From JADLCX01 sp964630785 (GTDB taxonomy: Bacteria; Planctomycetota; Phycisphaerae; Phycisphaerales; UBA1924): a stretch of 64,000 bases of DNA. Below, piece by piece: positions 15,885-24,122 of this stretch. Positions within the stretch are counted from its first letter, which is position 1. Each line of letters opens with the position of its first letter. Where the stretch lies: the NCBI GenBank assembly GCA_964630785.1, contig CAZVZG010000022.1, positions 15,168 to 79,167 of the forward strand, written 5' to 3'. Both the position numbers and the translations under genes were made by a program. A model generated the notes under the pieces. The model saw nothing but the letters and a program-made list of their open reading frames with translations. It was not told the origin of the DNA and made no database searches.

Positions 15885-17279
15885 ATGCCATTCCGTCCCA
15901 ACTTCACCTGGGGCGCGGCCACCAGTTCCTACCAGATCGAGGGCGCTGTCGAGCAGGACGGCGCGGGCCCGTCGATCTTTGAGCCGTTTTGCCGTCGGCC
16001 GGGCTCGGGCGGCCAGCCGCCGCCGGTGTACCTCAACCACAACGGCGCGGCCGCCTGCGACCACTACCACCGCTTTGAGGAGGACGTCGGCCTGATGAAG
16101 GAGATCGGGCTGCGGGCGTACCGCTTCAGCGTGAGTTGGCCGCGGGTGATGCCCGAGGGGACCGGGGGAGTCAATGAGAAGGGGTTGGCGTTCTACGACC
16201 GTCTCGTCGATGCCCTGCTCGCGGCGAAGATCGAGCCGTGGCTCACCTGCTTCCACTGGGACCTGCCGCTGGCCCTGCACAACCGCGGCGGGTGGCTCAA
16301 CCGTGAGATCGTCGAGTGGTTCGGCGAGTACGTCGGCGTGCTCGTGGATCGCTTGTCGGACCGTGTGAAGCACTGGATGACCATCAACGAGCCGCAGGTG
16401 TTCATCAAGTTCGGCTACGGCGACGGCACGCTCGCGCCGGGTTTCAGGCTCGGGCTCGAAGAGCAGGTCAACGCCTGCCACAACACGCTCATGGCCCACG
16501 GGCGCGGGGTGCAGGTGATCCGCGCCCGCGCCAAGGCCAAGCCGACCGTGGGATGGGCCGTGGTCGGGCGGACCGACTTCCCCGCGAGCGATTCAGCGCC
16601 GGACATCGAAGCGGCTCGCCGCGGAACGATGGGCATCGTCGAGCCCAACCTCTGGAACAACACCTGGTACGCCGACCCGGTGGTGCTTGGTCGTTACCCG
16701 GAGGATGCGTTGCGCGTCTTCGGCCCGCACGCCCAGCCGCCGGTGCGTCCCGGTGATATGGACCTCATCCGCCAACCGCTCGACTTCTACGGCGTCAACA
16801 TCTATGACGGGCGGCGCGTGCGAGCGGGCGGGGGCGCGGGCGGCGATCCCGAAGTGGTGCCATTCGGCCCCGGGCACGCCCAGACCGCCTTCCGCTGGTT
16901 TGTCACGCCGCCGTGCCTGCGCTGGGGGCCGCGGTTTTTGTATGAGCGGTACCGACTGCCGATCTACATCACCGAGAACGGCTGCTCGAACATCGACTGG
17001 GTGTCGATGGACGGCCGCGTCCACGACCCGCAGCGGATCGACTACACGCGCAGGTATCTGCTGGAACTGGAGAAGGCCGCCGCGGACGGCGCGGACGTCC
17101 GCGGATACTTCCATTGGTCGCTGTTGGACAACTTCGAGTGGGCCGCGGGATACCGCGAGCGGTTCGGGCTGATCCATGTGGACTTCGAGACCCAGGCCCG
17201 CACGGTGAAGGACTCGGGGCGGTGGTATCGGGGGGTGATCGAGAGTAATGGGGGGGACTTGCGGACCGGCACGTTGTAG
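15885..17279 (+). CDS. GH1 beta-glucosidase
   Basis: Retaining family 1 glycosidase, 464 residues, the usual length. The family start FTWGAATSSYQIEGA is intact, the acid/base Glu169 lies in TINEPQ and the nucleophile Glu364 in YITENG; the FHWDLP and FHWSLLDNFEWAAGY segments supply the sugar site. There is no signal peptide, so it acts in the cytoplasm, probably hydrolysing beta-linked gluco-oligosaccharides brought in by the ABC importer (inference). The start at 15885 is supported by homology; heptamer repeats and a hairpin occupy the promoter region, and a broken copy of the 5' end lies 1.66 kb upstream. Confidence 0.95.
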   Translation: MPFRPNFTWGAATSSYQIEGAVEQDGAGPSIFEPFCRRPGSGGQPPPVYLNHNGAAACDHYHRFEEDVGLMKEIGLRAYRFSVSWPRVMPEGTGGVNEKGLAFYDRLVDALLAAKIEPWLTCFHWDLPLALHNRGGWLNREIVEWFGEYVGVLVDRLSDRVKHWMTINEPQVFIKFGYGDGTLAPGFRLGLEEQVNACHNTLMAHGRGVQVIRARAKAKPTVGWAVVGRTDFPASDSAPDIEAARRGTMGIVEPNLWNNTWYADPVVLGRYPEDALRVFGPHAQPPVRPGDMDLIRQPLDFYGVNIYDGRRVRAGGGAGGDPEVVPFGPGHAQTAFRWFVTPPCLRWGPRFLYERYRLPIYITENGCSNIDWVSMDGRVHDPQRIDYTRRYLLELEKAAADGADVRGYFHWSLLDNFEWAAGYRERFGLIHVDFETQARTVKDSGRWYRGVIESNGGDLRTGTL

Positions 17280-17319
17280 TGGGCCACGGTCTGGAGCGGT
17301 GTCGAACCACGGTGTGACC

Positions 17320-17341
17320 ATCCGCACCTGCTCGTGCGGAT
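17320..17341 (+). terminator. Hairpin after beta-glucosidase gene
   Basis: ATCCGCAC, loop CTGCTC, GTGCGGAT: a perfect 8-bp stem 40 bases past the stop. No U-run follows, so termination is tentative. Confidence 0.45.
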
Positions 17342-17476
17342 CGGGGGCGTTGGCTCAACGGTTCCTCCCCGCGGCAGGCAGCAATCAACGTGTTGCTCGC
17401 ACCACGTCGCCAGTTCCTAATGCATGTTCGTGTTTTGTGTTGCAGACATATATTATTGGTCTCACGGAATGGTTTG

Positions 17477-18010
17477 CTAGTTGTGCGCATTTCGCGATCG
17501 TGTCTCGCCAAAGTCAGGATTTGATTGGGTGCTTGCGGCAGAGTTCTTCTCTGGGATGGCTTGGGTGGTCGCGGCAAGTCGTCGTCCCTGCAAGTCTCGC
17601 CCGCACTCTGGACAGGCTTCGGGCTGGCTCAGGCCACGAAGCAAGTATCCACACTGAGGACAGATCGGGTGGCCTTCATTCCAGAGCGTTGTCCACCACA
17701 TGCGCTGTCGCAGGCGATAGAGCACCAACAACATCCACACGCCCAGTGGGGCAAGGATGATCCCGCGGCCGACGATCCCGAACGCGGAAGCTGTGGCCGC
17801 TCCAACATTTGCGGGGAGCAAAAGTACACTCAATTTGGCGACAATAAAACTGCTAAACTTGCCAAGCAACATCATGCATGCCGCAGCCATCAGTGATGGC
17901 ACGGCGTGGCGGTATGTGATTATTCGAGACAGTCGCCGCGATTCGCGGTTCGATAAATGAAGGGTGCGAATCTGAGGACAGCGATACCAAGAAACAAGCA
18001 CGTCAAGCAT
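17477..18010 (-). CDS. Membrane protein with C-terminal zinc ribbon
   Basis: 177-residue protein with two hydrophobic segments (about residues 40-60 and 73-98, ALPANVGAATASAFGIVGRG..VWMLLVLYRL) followed by a four-cysteine zinc ribbon, CPQCGYLLRGLSQPEACPECG. This CGYxLRGL...CPECG ribbon after membrane helices is common in planctomycete proteins of unknown role. The tail is low complexity. Base composition is lower in GC than the neighbours. The ATG at 18010 is chosen; a GTG five codons earlier is possible. No operon partner. Confidence 0.7.
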   Translation of the reverse strand: MLDVLVSWYRCPQIRTLHLSNRESRRLSRIITYRHAVPSLMAAACMMLLGKFSSFIVAKLSVLLLPANVGAATASAFGIVGRGIILAPLGVWMLLVLYRLRQRMWWTTLWNEGHPICPQCGYLLRGLSQPEACPECGRDLQGRRLAATTQAIPEKNSAASTQSNPDFGETRSRNAHN

Positions 18011-18434
18011 AGTCACGTCCCGCACCCCTGATTGGCACTCCGCAATCTGGTGCTCGAAGGGAGCGATTGGCAGCGCGGCACAGGGGTGAATCCCACCACG
18101 GCTGGTGCATCGGCGTGTCGCCCCGCCCCTGTCCCTCGTTTCGACGGCAATATGCGTGCCGGTATGGAGTCCGACCGCTGGATTTGGTGAAGCTCACCAT
18201 GCCGCTGGCGTCAGTCATTTCCCTGTCACGCGGGATCACGCAGTGATCATAGGTCGGCGTGTCATTCGCGCCAAGCCCGCAGGGCCTTGAGCGTGGGTGC
18301 CAATGTTGGCCATCGTTGTCATGCACCACGGCAGGCAGCACTCTCTTTCCGCGGCTGACGGTGCCGCGAGGACACCCCTCGGAGCAACGCCCTGAACTGA
18401 CGGCTGAATCGAGTGGCTGAAACCCGGATGCGCA
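18011..18434. other. Intergenic, no gene seen
   Basis: Short frames exist on both strands but none looks like protein: there is no motif, and codon use is unlike the neighbours. The region leads into the TGAA-loop hairpins. Confidence 0.5.
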
Positions 18435-18546
18435 AGCCCGTTGAAACGGGCTGAGACCCTGATGGCGGGATTTCCGGTTCGTACGGGCCGCTTTACCACC
18501 GCTGAAGCGGTGGCCTAGAGGCGGGCAAGTCCGCTGAAAGCGGACT
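18435..18546. repeat. Three hairpins with different stems and a shared TGAA loop
   Basis: AGCCCGT-TGAA-ACGGGCT (18435-18452), CCACCGC-TGAA-GCGGTGG (18496-18513) and AGTCCGC-TGAA-AGCGGACT (18528-18546, the last with one extra A). Stems are perfect but unrelated in sequence, while the loop and flanks (CAAG before, TGA/TGAAA after in two of them) are kept. No gene overlaps them. They lie 55 bases past the stop of the dockerin protein gene. Confidence 0.8.
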
Positions 18547-18600
18547 GAAATACCGGCCGCATGCTTCAGTTCACGGCGATGCCCTCAGGGTGTCGCCCGC

Positions 18601-20952
18601 TCACGGCCGCGACACCTCCGCCTCGTGCCGGCGCAACCACGCCCGCAGGCAGGCCGAGTCGGCGGCGTTGGTTGCTCCGTCGCCGTTGAGGTCGGTCGGC
18701 GCGGCCGCTTGCTGATACAGGTCTTCCACGTCGATCGCGCCGTCGGCGTTGAGGTCCACGGGGCACATCTCGGTGGTCGGGTAGGGTCGGGCGAGCACGG
18801 CATCGATGCTGCCGGGCTCGATGAGTTCACTCAGCCCTAGCGCGCCGAGCGTCACGTCGGGCAATCCCGCCGAGTCGGGCACGTACGCGCTCGACAGGTC
18901 GGTCGGTCGGCGGTAGAGGATGCTCGCGCCGGTGCGAAAGGTCTGGCGTGCGCCCTTGCGATAGGCCGCGTAGGCGCCGACGGCCTCGGCCGTGTCGCCG
19001 AACGCCGACAGGGCCATGAGCGAGGTGAACGTGCTGAGGTTGCCGGGGTGGAAGGCGAGCGAGTCGGCGTTGTAGCCGCTCGGGCCGGCACCCGCGCTGA
19101 AGACGGTGTAGTAGCGCTGCGCGAAGTCGTCGGTCCACGCGGCGTTCGACCAGCGCACGTTCTCGACCTGCACCCGCCAGCCGCCGGGGCCGGCATCCTC
19201 GCGGTAGGGCCGTGACAGGAGCGCGGGGTACATCGAGATGAACGCCGCGCCGAACTGGCCCGGCGCGCCCGATGTGATGGGCCGACCCGGCACGTACGTC
19301 GCCGTCGGCCAGAGCGATCGCGTGAACCATCGGTTCGCGGAAGCCTCTGCCGCGGAGCCGCCGTAAACCCCCGCCTCCTCCGCGAAGATGATCCCCTCGT
19401 GGAACGGGCGCGAGAATGAACCCGTGTCGGGCCCGCCGCCGGCGAGGCCCTTGAACGCCAGCGCGTCGGTGCCCGGTTGCAGATAGGCGTCCCAACCGCG
19501 CGTGCCGAAGATGATCCGTGAGGCCGCGCGGACGATCGCCGGGTCGTCGGGGTAGTACGACATCGCCCGCGCCGCGGCCGCGACGATCTTCATCGTGCTC
19601 AGCGTGGCGTACTCGTCCGGCCAGCCGGCCTTGGTGTCGCCCGTGAAGGGATCGATCCAGTGCTTGTAGATGCCGTCGGCCGATCGCGCGGGGCGGATGT
19701 TGTCGGTCGCGAGGCCCGCGTAGCGGGTGAGCACGGAGCGGACCGCGGCCTGGGCGGTGCTGTCACCGGCGAGGCGGTCATTCATGAGCAGGATCAGCAC
19801 CGTCCACGCCGCGCCGTCGGGTGTGGCGGGGTGGAAGCGGGGAGCCGGGGGCACGGTGTCACCGTCGATGACCCATCCGGTGGGCTCGCCGTCGGGCGAA
19901 ATGAGGCCGCGGGCGAAGTCGACGTTCTGCGCGAACTCGTCGGCGATCCACTGATCGAAACTCAGTCGCGAATCGCCGTCGTCGGCAAGCATCACCGCGT
20001 CCTCGTCCGCGCCGATCATCATGCGCCCGTCGGCGGTGCAGGCGAGGTCGTGCCATTCGGTGGCGGACGTGGCGTAAGGGTCCGGCGTCTCGGGCGAGCT
20101 CGAATAGGCGCGGATCACGCTGTACCAATCGATCCGGCCGAGCACGGGGGCCAGGCCGCCGCTGAGCACGAAGAGGCCGCGCTGCGAGGGCGAGAGCGAG
20201 CCGTACTGGTCCGACCACGCCAGCGCGCGGATGTCGGCGCCTGTGCCGAACTGCGTGAAGACCAGGTCCGGGAATGCGCTCAGGCTCGCGCGATACACCG
20301 CCGAATCGCTCGCGGCAAAGAGCGTGCCTATGTCACGATCGATCGTCAGTCCGTGCACCGCCGCCCCCGCGGGCAGCGTGATCGTTGCGAGCAGGCCGCC
20401 GGTCGCGGCGCTGGCGCCGGCCGCGAAGACCTTGATCCCGACGCCCATCGTGCCGACGTACAGCCGGCCCTTGTAGTGAGCCATGCCCAGGTGGGGCCAT
20501 TGATCGTCGCGATCGAACGCCTCAAGGCGGGCGAACACGCCGAGCGTGCCTGTGGAGTTGTCGTAGCGCAGCACGGCGTCGCTCGGCTGGCCGTCGGTCG
20601 CGGGGTTCGCGTCGTGCATGAGGATGAACAGCAGCCGGCCGCTGGCCGACCACGCCAAGGCGCTCGGTCCGTCCGGGCCACCGCCCAGGTTCATCCACGG
20701 CAGCAGCGCGGCCATGTCCCCGCGCGTGATCGTGTGCCGGAGCGTGCCGCGGACGTCGCGCACCTCGGCGTTGTCCTCGAACGAATCGGCGGTCGCGTAC
20801 CACCCCGAGAACGCCGCGGCCGCCACGCACACCGTGTCGTCGGGCCCCTCGACGGGCCACGGGCTCTGCACCGGCCCCGCCAGCGCGGCGCAACTCAGGC
20901 CGAGGGCGGCGATGATCGGTGCGGCACGGGTTGGACGAAGGACGGCGGACAT
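18601..20952 (-). CDS. Large secreted protein with C-terminal dockerin-type repeats
   Basis: 783-residue exported protein. Residues 1-25 are a signal peptide (..LGLSCAALAG). The N-terminal half resembles a WD/beta-propeller-like scaffold (repeats ending LYVGTMGVGIKVF, LAWSDQYG); the middle is helical with many Trp and aromatic residues (WDAYLQPGTDALAFKGLAGGG). The C-terminus has two calcium-binding dockerin-type loops, DLNADGAIDVEDLYQQ and DLNGDGATNAADSACLRAWL. In planctomycetes such ends are widespread on surface proteins and need not mean a cellulosome. Function unknown; possibly carbohydrate related from context. An in-frame TTG at 20976 is the only earlier start. Confidence 0.85.
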   Translation of the reverse strand: MSAVLRPTRAAPIIAALGLSCAALAGPVQSPWPVEGPDDTVCVAAAAFSGWYATADSFEDNAEVRDVRGTLRHTITRGDMAALLPWMNLGGGPDGPSALAWSASGRLLFILMHDANPATDGQPSDAVLRYDNSTGTLGVFARLEAFDRDDQWPHLGMAHYKGRLYVGTMGVGIKVFAAGASAATGGLLATITLPAGAAVHGLTIDRDIGTLFAASDSAVYRASLSAFPDLVFTQFGTGADIRALAWSDQYGSLSPSQRGLFVLSGGLAPVLGRIDWYSVIRAYSSSPETPDPYATSATEWHDLACTADGRMMIGADEDAVMLADDGDSRLSFDQWIADEFAQNVDFARGLISPDGEPTGWVIDGDTVPPAPRFHPATPDGAAWTVLILLMNDRLAGDSTAQAAVRSVLTRYAGLATDNIRPARSADGIYKHWIDPFTGDTKAGWPDEYATLSTMKIVAAAARAMSYYPDDPAIVRAASRIIFGTRGWDAYLQPGTDALAFKGLAGGGPDTGSFSRPFHEGIIFAEEAGVYGGSAAEASANRWFTRSLWPTATYVPGRPITSGAPGQFGAAFISMYPALLSRPYREDAGPGGWRVQVENVRWSNAAWTDDFAQRYYTVFSAGAGPSGYNADSLAFHPGNLSTFTSLMALSAFGDTAEAVGAYAAYRKGARQTFRTGASILYRRPTDLSSAYVPDSAGLPDVTLGALGLSELIEPGSIDAVLARPYPTTEMCPVDLNADGAIDVEDLYQQAAAPTDLNGDGATNAADSACLRAWLRRHEAEVSRP

Positions 20953-21128
20953 GTTGAAGTCGGAGTTGATCCTCAAGGATGGCGGCCCGAACGCGGTTCG
21001 GCCACCGTGCGCTCGGTTCGTTCGACCTTGCGCCGCGGTCCGGTAACGGGTTCCGCTCTGCGCGGCCGCTCTTGGGGGTTGACCGCGATTCGGTTCGACA
21101 CCGTCTACCGTGTCCGACAGGAGTTCGC

Positions 21129-21845
21129 ATGTGCGGCCGCTACACGTACCTGTTCAAGTGGGAGCAGCTCCATCACCTGATGCGGCTGCTGGAATGGCCG
21201 CGTGAGGAGCTTCTTCCGCGGTACAACGTCGCGCCCGAGCAGTTGGCCCCGGTGGTGCGATTGAACTCGGGCGGTGATCGCGTCGGCGTGATGCTGCGCT
21301 GGGGGTTGATTCCCTCGTGGGTCAAGGACCCCGCGGCGGCCCAGCACCCGATCAACGCCCGCGGCGAGACGGTTTTTACCAAGCCCACGTTCCGCACCGC
21401 CGCCCGTGATCGCCGCTGCCTGGTGCCCGTGAGCGGGTTCTACGAATGGCAGAAAGTGGACGGTGGGGGCCGCAAGGTCCCGCACCTGATCGGTCGGGCC
21501 GACCGCGAGCCGATCTGCTTCGCCGGCCTCTGGGAATCGTGGCGTGAAAAGGGGGCTCCCGATGCCGCCGCGCTGGAGACGTTCACGATCATCACGACCT
21601 CGCCCAACCCTCTCATGTCGCGCCTGCACGATCGCATGCCCATGATCGTCCGGCCCGACGACTGGCGGGTTTGGCTCGACCCAGGCACTGCGAGGCCCGA
21701 TTTGGAACGGTTGATTACCCCTTATTCTGGGGATGACCTTATCACTTACGCCGTGGGTACAGAGGTCAACTCGCCCAGAACCGACCGTCCGGGGCTCATC
21801 GAGCCGGCCGAACCACCCGCCGACGCGCCCAACCTCTTCGGTTAA
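21129..21845 (+). CDS. SRAP-family protein (abasic-site shielding, YedK/HMCES-like)
   Basis: 238-residue SOS response-associated peptidase-fold protein. The conserved catalytic Cys2 is present (MCGRY), which in YedK/HMCES forms a covalent link to abasic sites in single-stranded DNA. The other signature parts are in place: YNVAP (32-36), WGLIPSW (58-64), NARGET (76-81), GFYEW with Glu106, and LHDRMPMI with the conserved His. It is the first gene of a set with imuA, imuB and dnaE2, 37 bases ahead of imuA, which fits a role in damage tolerance. The start at 21129 is fixed because Cys must follow the initiator Met. Confidence 0.95.
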   Translation: MCGRYTYLFKWEQLHHLMRLLEWPREELLPRYNVAPEQLAPVVRLNSGGDRVGVMLRWGLIPSWVKDPAAAQHPINARGETVFTKPTFRTAARDRRCLVPVSGFYEWQKVDGGGRKVPHLIGRADREPICFAGLWESWREKGAPDAAALETFTIITTSPNPLMSRLHDRMPMIVRPDDWRVWLDPGTARPDLERLITPYSGDDLITYAVGTEVNSPRTDRPGLIEPAEPPADAPNLFG

Positions 21846-21864
21846 GTCTTGCTTTTGTTTGGTT

Positions 21865-21881
21865 TCGTTGTACCCTAACGA
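21865..21881. promoter_or_regulatory. Inverted repeat TCGTT-N7-AACGA before imuA
   Basis: Perfect 5-bp inverted repeat with a 7-base spacer, directly upstream of the imuA GTG at 21883. Position suits an operator of an SOS regulator, but the sequence does not match a LexA box I know, so this is only a candidate. Confidence 0.35.
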
Positions 21882-21882
21882 C

Positions 21883-22713
21883 GTGCGTACCGAACCATGC
21901 CCGGGAAAACAGACCGTCGCTCTCGCCGCCCTGCGGGAACGCCTGTCGTCTATCGAACACCGGCCCTCGTCCGCCCGGCCCGTCCCGACCGGCTGGGGCG
22001 AACTGGACAGCTCGTTCGCCCGCGCCGGGCTGCAACGCGGCTCGGTGCACGAATGGATCGGGCTTGAGCCGCGTCCGGGGTCACGGCCCACACGATGGTC
22101 GCCGCCGCTCTCTGTGCTCGTGCATCTGGCACACCGGGCGGTGCAGGCCGCGGCACAGAGCGGCGAACCGGTCCACGTTTGCTGGATCGGCCCGCGGGTG
22201 TGGCCATCGGTTCCGTCGCTCACTTCCGGCGGTGTGGAGACCGGCCTGCTCTCCCACTCGCTCTTTGTCGATGCGTCCGACGCGGGGTCTCGTCTGTGGG
22301 CGGCCGATCTGGCGCTGCGCTCGCAATCGGTCCTGGTGATCATGGACGGTTCGGGCCTGGACATGGCGGCGAGCCGGCGGCTCCAGCTTGCCGCGGAAGT
22401 GGGGGGCTGGCTTGCGCACCTGGCGCGACCTCCCGGCGAGGCGGGAGAGATCTCGGCGGCGGCGACACGCTGGGCCGTCGCCCGCGAGCCATCCGAAGAG
22501 GGCGGCGACGAGCCACGGTTCAGCGTCCGTCTGCTTCGGGGCAAGGGATTGCTCCGGATGCAAGCACTCGACAGGAGGTTCGTGCTGCAAAGGGAAGATC
22601 GTGATCGTCTTGTCGTTGTTCATCCCGAGGCTCGCGACCGACCTGGTCCGCAGGCGGTCGGGGATCGGGCCGAGGGTCCCGATCCTGCTCTCACGCGACG
22701 AGCATCAGCGTGA
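21883..22713 (+). CDS. imuA: ImuA-like RecA-fold mutagenesis protein
   Basis: 276-residue protein of the SOS mutasome (ImuA, also called SulA-like or RecA-like). PVPTGWGELDSSFARAGLQRGSVHEWIG matches the ImuA start pattern, followed by a RecA-like core (VLVIMDGSGLDMAASRRLQLAAEVGGWLAHLAR). In known systems ImuA pairs with ImuB and DnaE2 to bypass lesions. No ATG occurs before the core; GTG at 21883 is the best start, 37 bases after the SRAP gene. Its C-terminal 37 codons overlap the start of imuB in another frame, and that tail (RDRLVVVHPEARDRPG...) is not conserved-looking. Ribosome site unclear. Confidence 0.82.
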   Translation: MRTEPCPGKQTVALAALRERLSSIEHRPSSARPVPTGWGELDSSFARAGLQRGSVHEWIGLEPRPGSRPTRWSPPLSVLVHLAHRAVQAAAQSGEPVHVCWIGPRVWPSVPSLTSGGVETGLLSHSLFVDASDAGSRLWAADLALRSQSVLVIMDGSGLDMAASRRLQLAAEVGGWLAHLARPPGEAGEISAAATRWAVAREPSEEGGDEPRFSVRLLRGKGLLRMQALDRRFVLQREDRDRLVVVHPEARDRPGPQAVGDRAEGPDPALTRRASA

Positions 22714-24112
22714 GGTCGTCGGCGCGTGCTGCGAGTGGGCCGAGCGTGCGGGCGTGGCGCCGGGGATGACGGTGAGCCAGGCCGGGGCGTTGCTGCCGAG
22801 TTCGCCCGTGCACCAGGAGCCGTGGGACGGGGCGCTCCTGTCGCGGGCGATCCGCCGGCTCGCCGCCGGCGCGGCGCGGTTCACGCCGAACGTCGCGCCG
22901 GACGGGCTCGACGGCCTGTGGCTCGATTGCACGGGCTGCACGCACTTGCACGGCGGCTCGCGGGAGATGGCGGTTGACGTCGCCGATTACTTTGCTCGGC
23001 GGGGGTACCCGTCCCGCATCGGTGTGGCCCCGACGATGAGCGCCGCCCGGGCCCTGGCCCGCTTTGGAGACCGGCCCATCCGGCTGGTGGACGCGCCGGG
23101 GGTCGCCGACGCGCTGGCGCCGCTCCCCGTCGGCGCCATGCGGCTGGATCCCGAGCAGGTCGAGGCGCTCCGCGCCGTGGGCGTGACCACGATCGCCGAT
23201 CTGATGAAGATTTCGCGCCCGGCCCTGGCGGAGCGTTTCGGCGGCGGCGTGGTCCGGCGGCTCGATCAGGCCCTCGGGCGCGAGCCGGAGTCGTTCGTTC
23301 CGATCCGCACGCGCCCGCCCCTGTGCGTCGGCCGGGCGTTCGCCGGGCCGACGGACCGCCCCGAGTCGATCGCGATCTGTGTCCGTCAACTGCTCGACGC
23401 GATCGCGGTTCGACTGGAACGCCGGCAGGCCGGGTGCCGCGAACTGCTCGCCGTGCTCCGGCGTTCGGACCTGCCGCCGGTGGAGGTGCTCGCGCGGGCC
23501 ATGCGTCCGACGCGAGACCCGCGACATTGGTACACGCTCCTCCGCCCGCGCCTGGAACGCGCCAACCTGGGCTTCGGTGTTGAGGGCGTGGAGATCGCCG
23601 CCCGTGCCGTCCGCCCGCTCCGCCACGAGCAAATGTCGCGGTGGCTCGACGCGTCGCACGGGGCGCACGCGGATGAGTTCGCCCGTCTCGCCGATACGCT
23701 CAAGGCCCGGCTCGGCGAGGGGCGCGTGCTCCGCATGAGGCCGCGGGCGTCGTTCCTGCCGGAGCGGTCGTGGGTCGCCGAGACGGTGGAGACGCTGGAC
23801 GGCGAAACGCGCGCGTCGTCCTTCGCCGCACCGGTGGACAGGCCGACGCGCCTGTGGCCGCGCCCGGCGCCAATCGACGTGGTGTTTCTCGTCCCTGACG
23901 GCCCGATCGGGCGCGTAAGCCTCGACGGCGAGGGCCGGCAGGTGCTGCGCTGCCGCGGGCCGGAGCGGATCAGCGGCGAGTGGTGGAGGGACGGGTACGA
24001 CGTGTGCGGCACGCGCGATTACTACCAGCTCCACACCGACGACGGGGCCTGGCTCTGGGTCTTTCGGGTCGTCGAGTCCGGGCGATGGTTTCTCCACGGT
24101 GAATGGGCCTGA
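22601..24112 (+). CDS. imuB: ImuB, inactive Y-family polymerase-like protein
   Basis: 503-residue Y-family protein that acts as adaptor for DnaE2 at the replication clamp. The first strand reads IVLSLFIPRLATDLVRRR in place of the catalytic DMDxF, and LWLDCTGCTHLHGG stands where active DinB has SIDE, so the metal-binding acids are missing, as in other ImuB proteins. The palm, fingers and little-finger order is otherwise intact (YPSRIGVAPTMSAARALARF; GVTTIADLMKISRPALAERFG; little finger at 260-360). The C-terminal part ends DYYQLHTDDGAWLWVFRVVESGRWFLHGEWA, a common ImuB tail. Start is GTG 22601 with AAGGGAAG upstream; it overlaps imuA by 113 bases. Confidence 0.88.
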   Translation: MIVLSLFIPRLATDLVRRRSGIGPRVPILLSRDEHQREVVGACCEWAERAGVAPGMTVSQAGALLPSSPVHQEPWDGALLSRAIRRLAAGAARFTPNVAPDGLDGLWLDCTGCTHLHGGSREMAVDVADYFARRGYPSRIGVAPTMSAARALARFGDRPIRLVDAPGVADALAPLPVGAMRLDPEQVEALRAVGVTTIADLMKISRPALAERFGGGVVRRLDQALGREPESFVPIRTRPPLCVGRAFAGPTDRPESIAICVRQLLDAIAVRLERRQAGCRELLAVLRRSDLPPVEVLARAMRPTRDPRHWYTLLRPRLERANLGFGVEGVEIAARAVRPLRHEQMSRWLDASHGAHADEFARLADTLKARLGEGRVLRMRPRASFLPERSWVAETVETLDGETRASSFAAPVDRPTRLWPRPAPIDVVFLVPDGPIGRVSLDGEGRQVLRCRGPERISGEWWRDGYDVCGTRDYYQLHTDDGAWLWVFRVVESGRWFLHGEWA

Positions 24113-24122
24113 GGGGGATCGT

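Noticed and set aside
18003..18341. Minus-strand frame between the zinc-ribbon gene and the hairpins
   Set aside because: The product has no recognisable motif and overlaps the start of the zinc-ribbon gene; base composition is not coding-like.
18601..20952. Cellulosome component because of dockerin repeats
   Set aside because: Dockerin-like calcium loops are common at the ends of planctomycete surface proteins, and no cohesin or cellulase is seen here.
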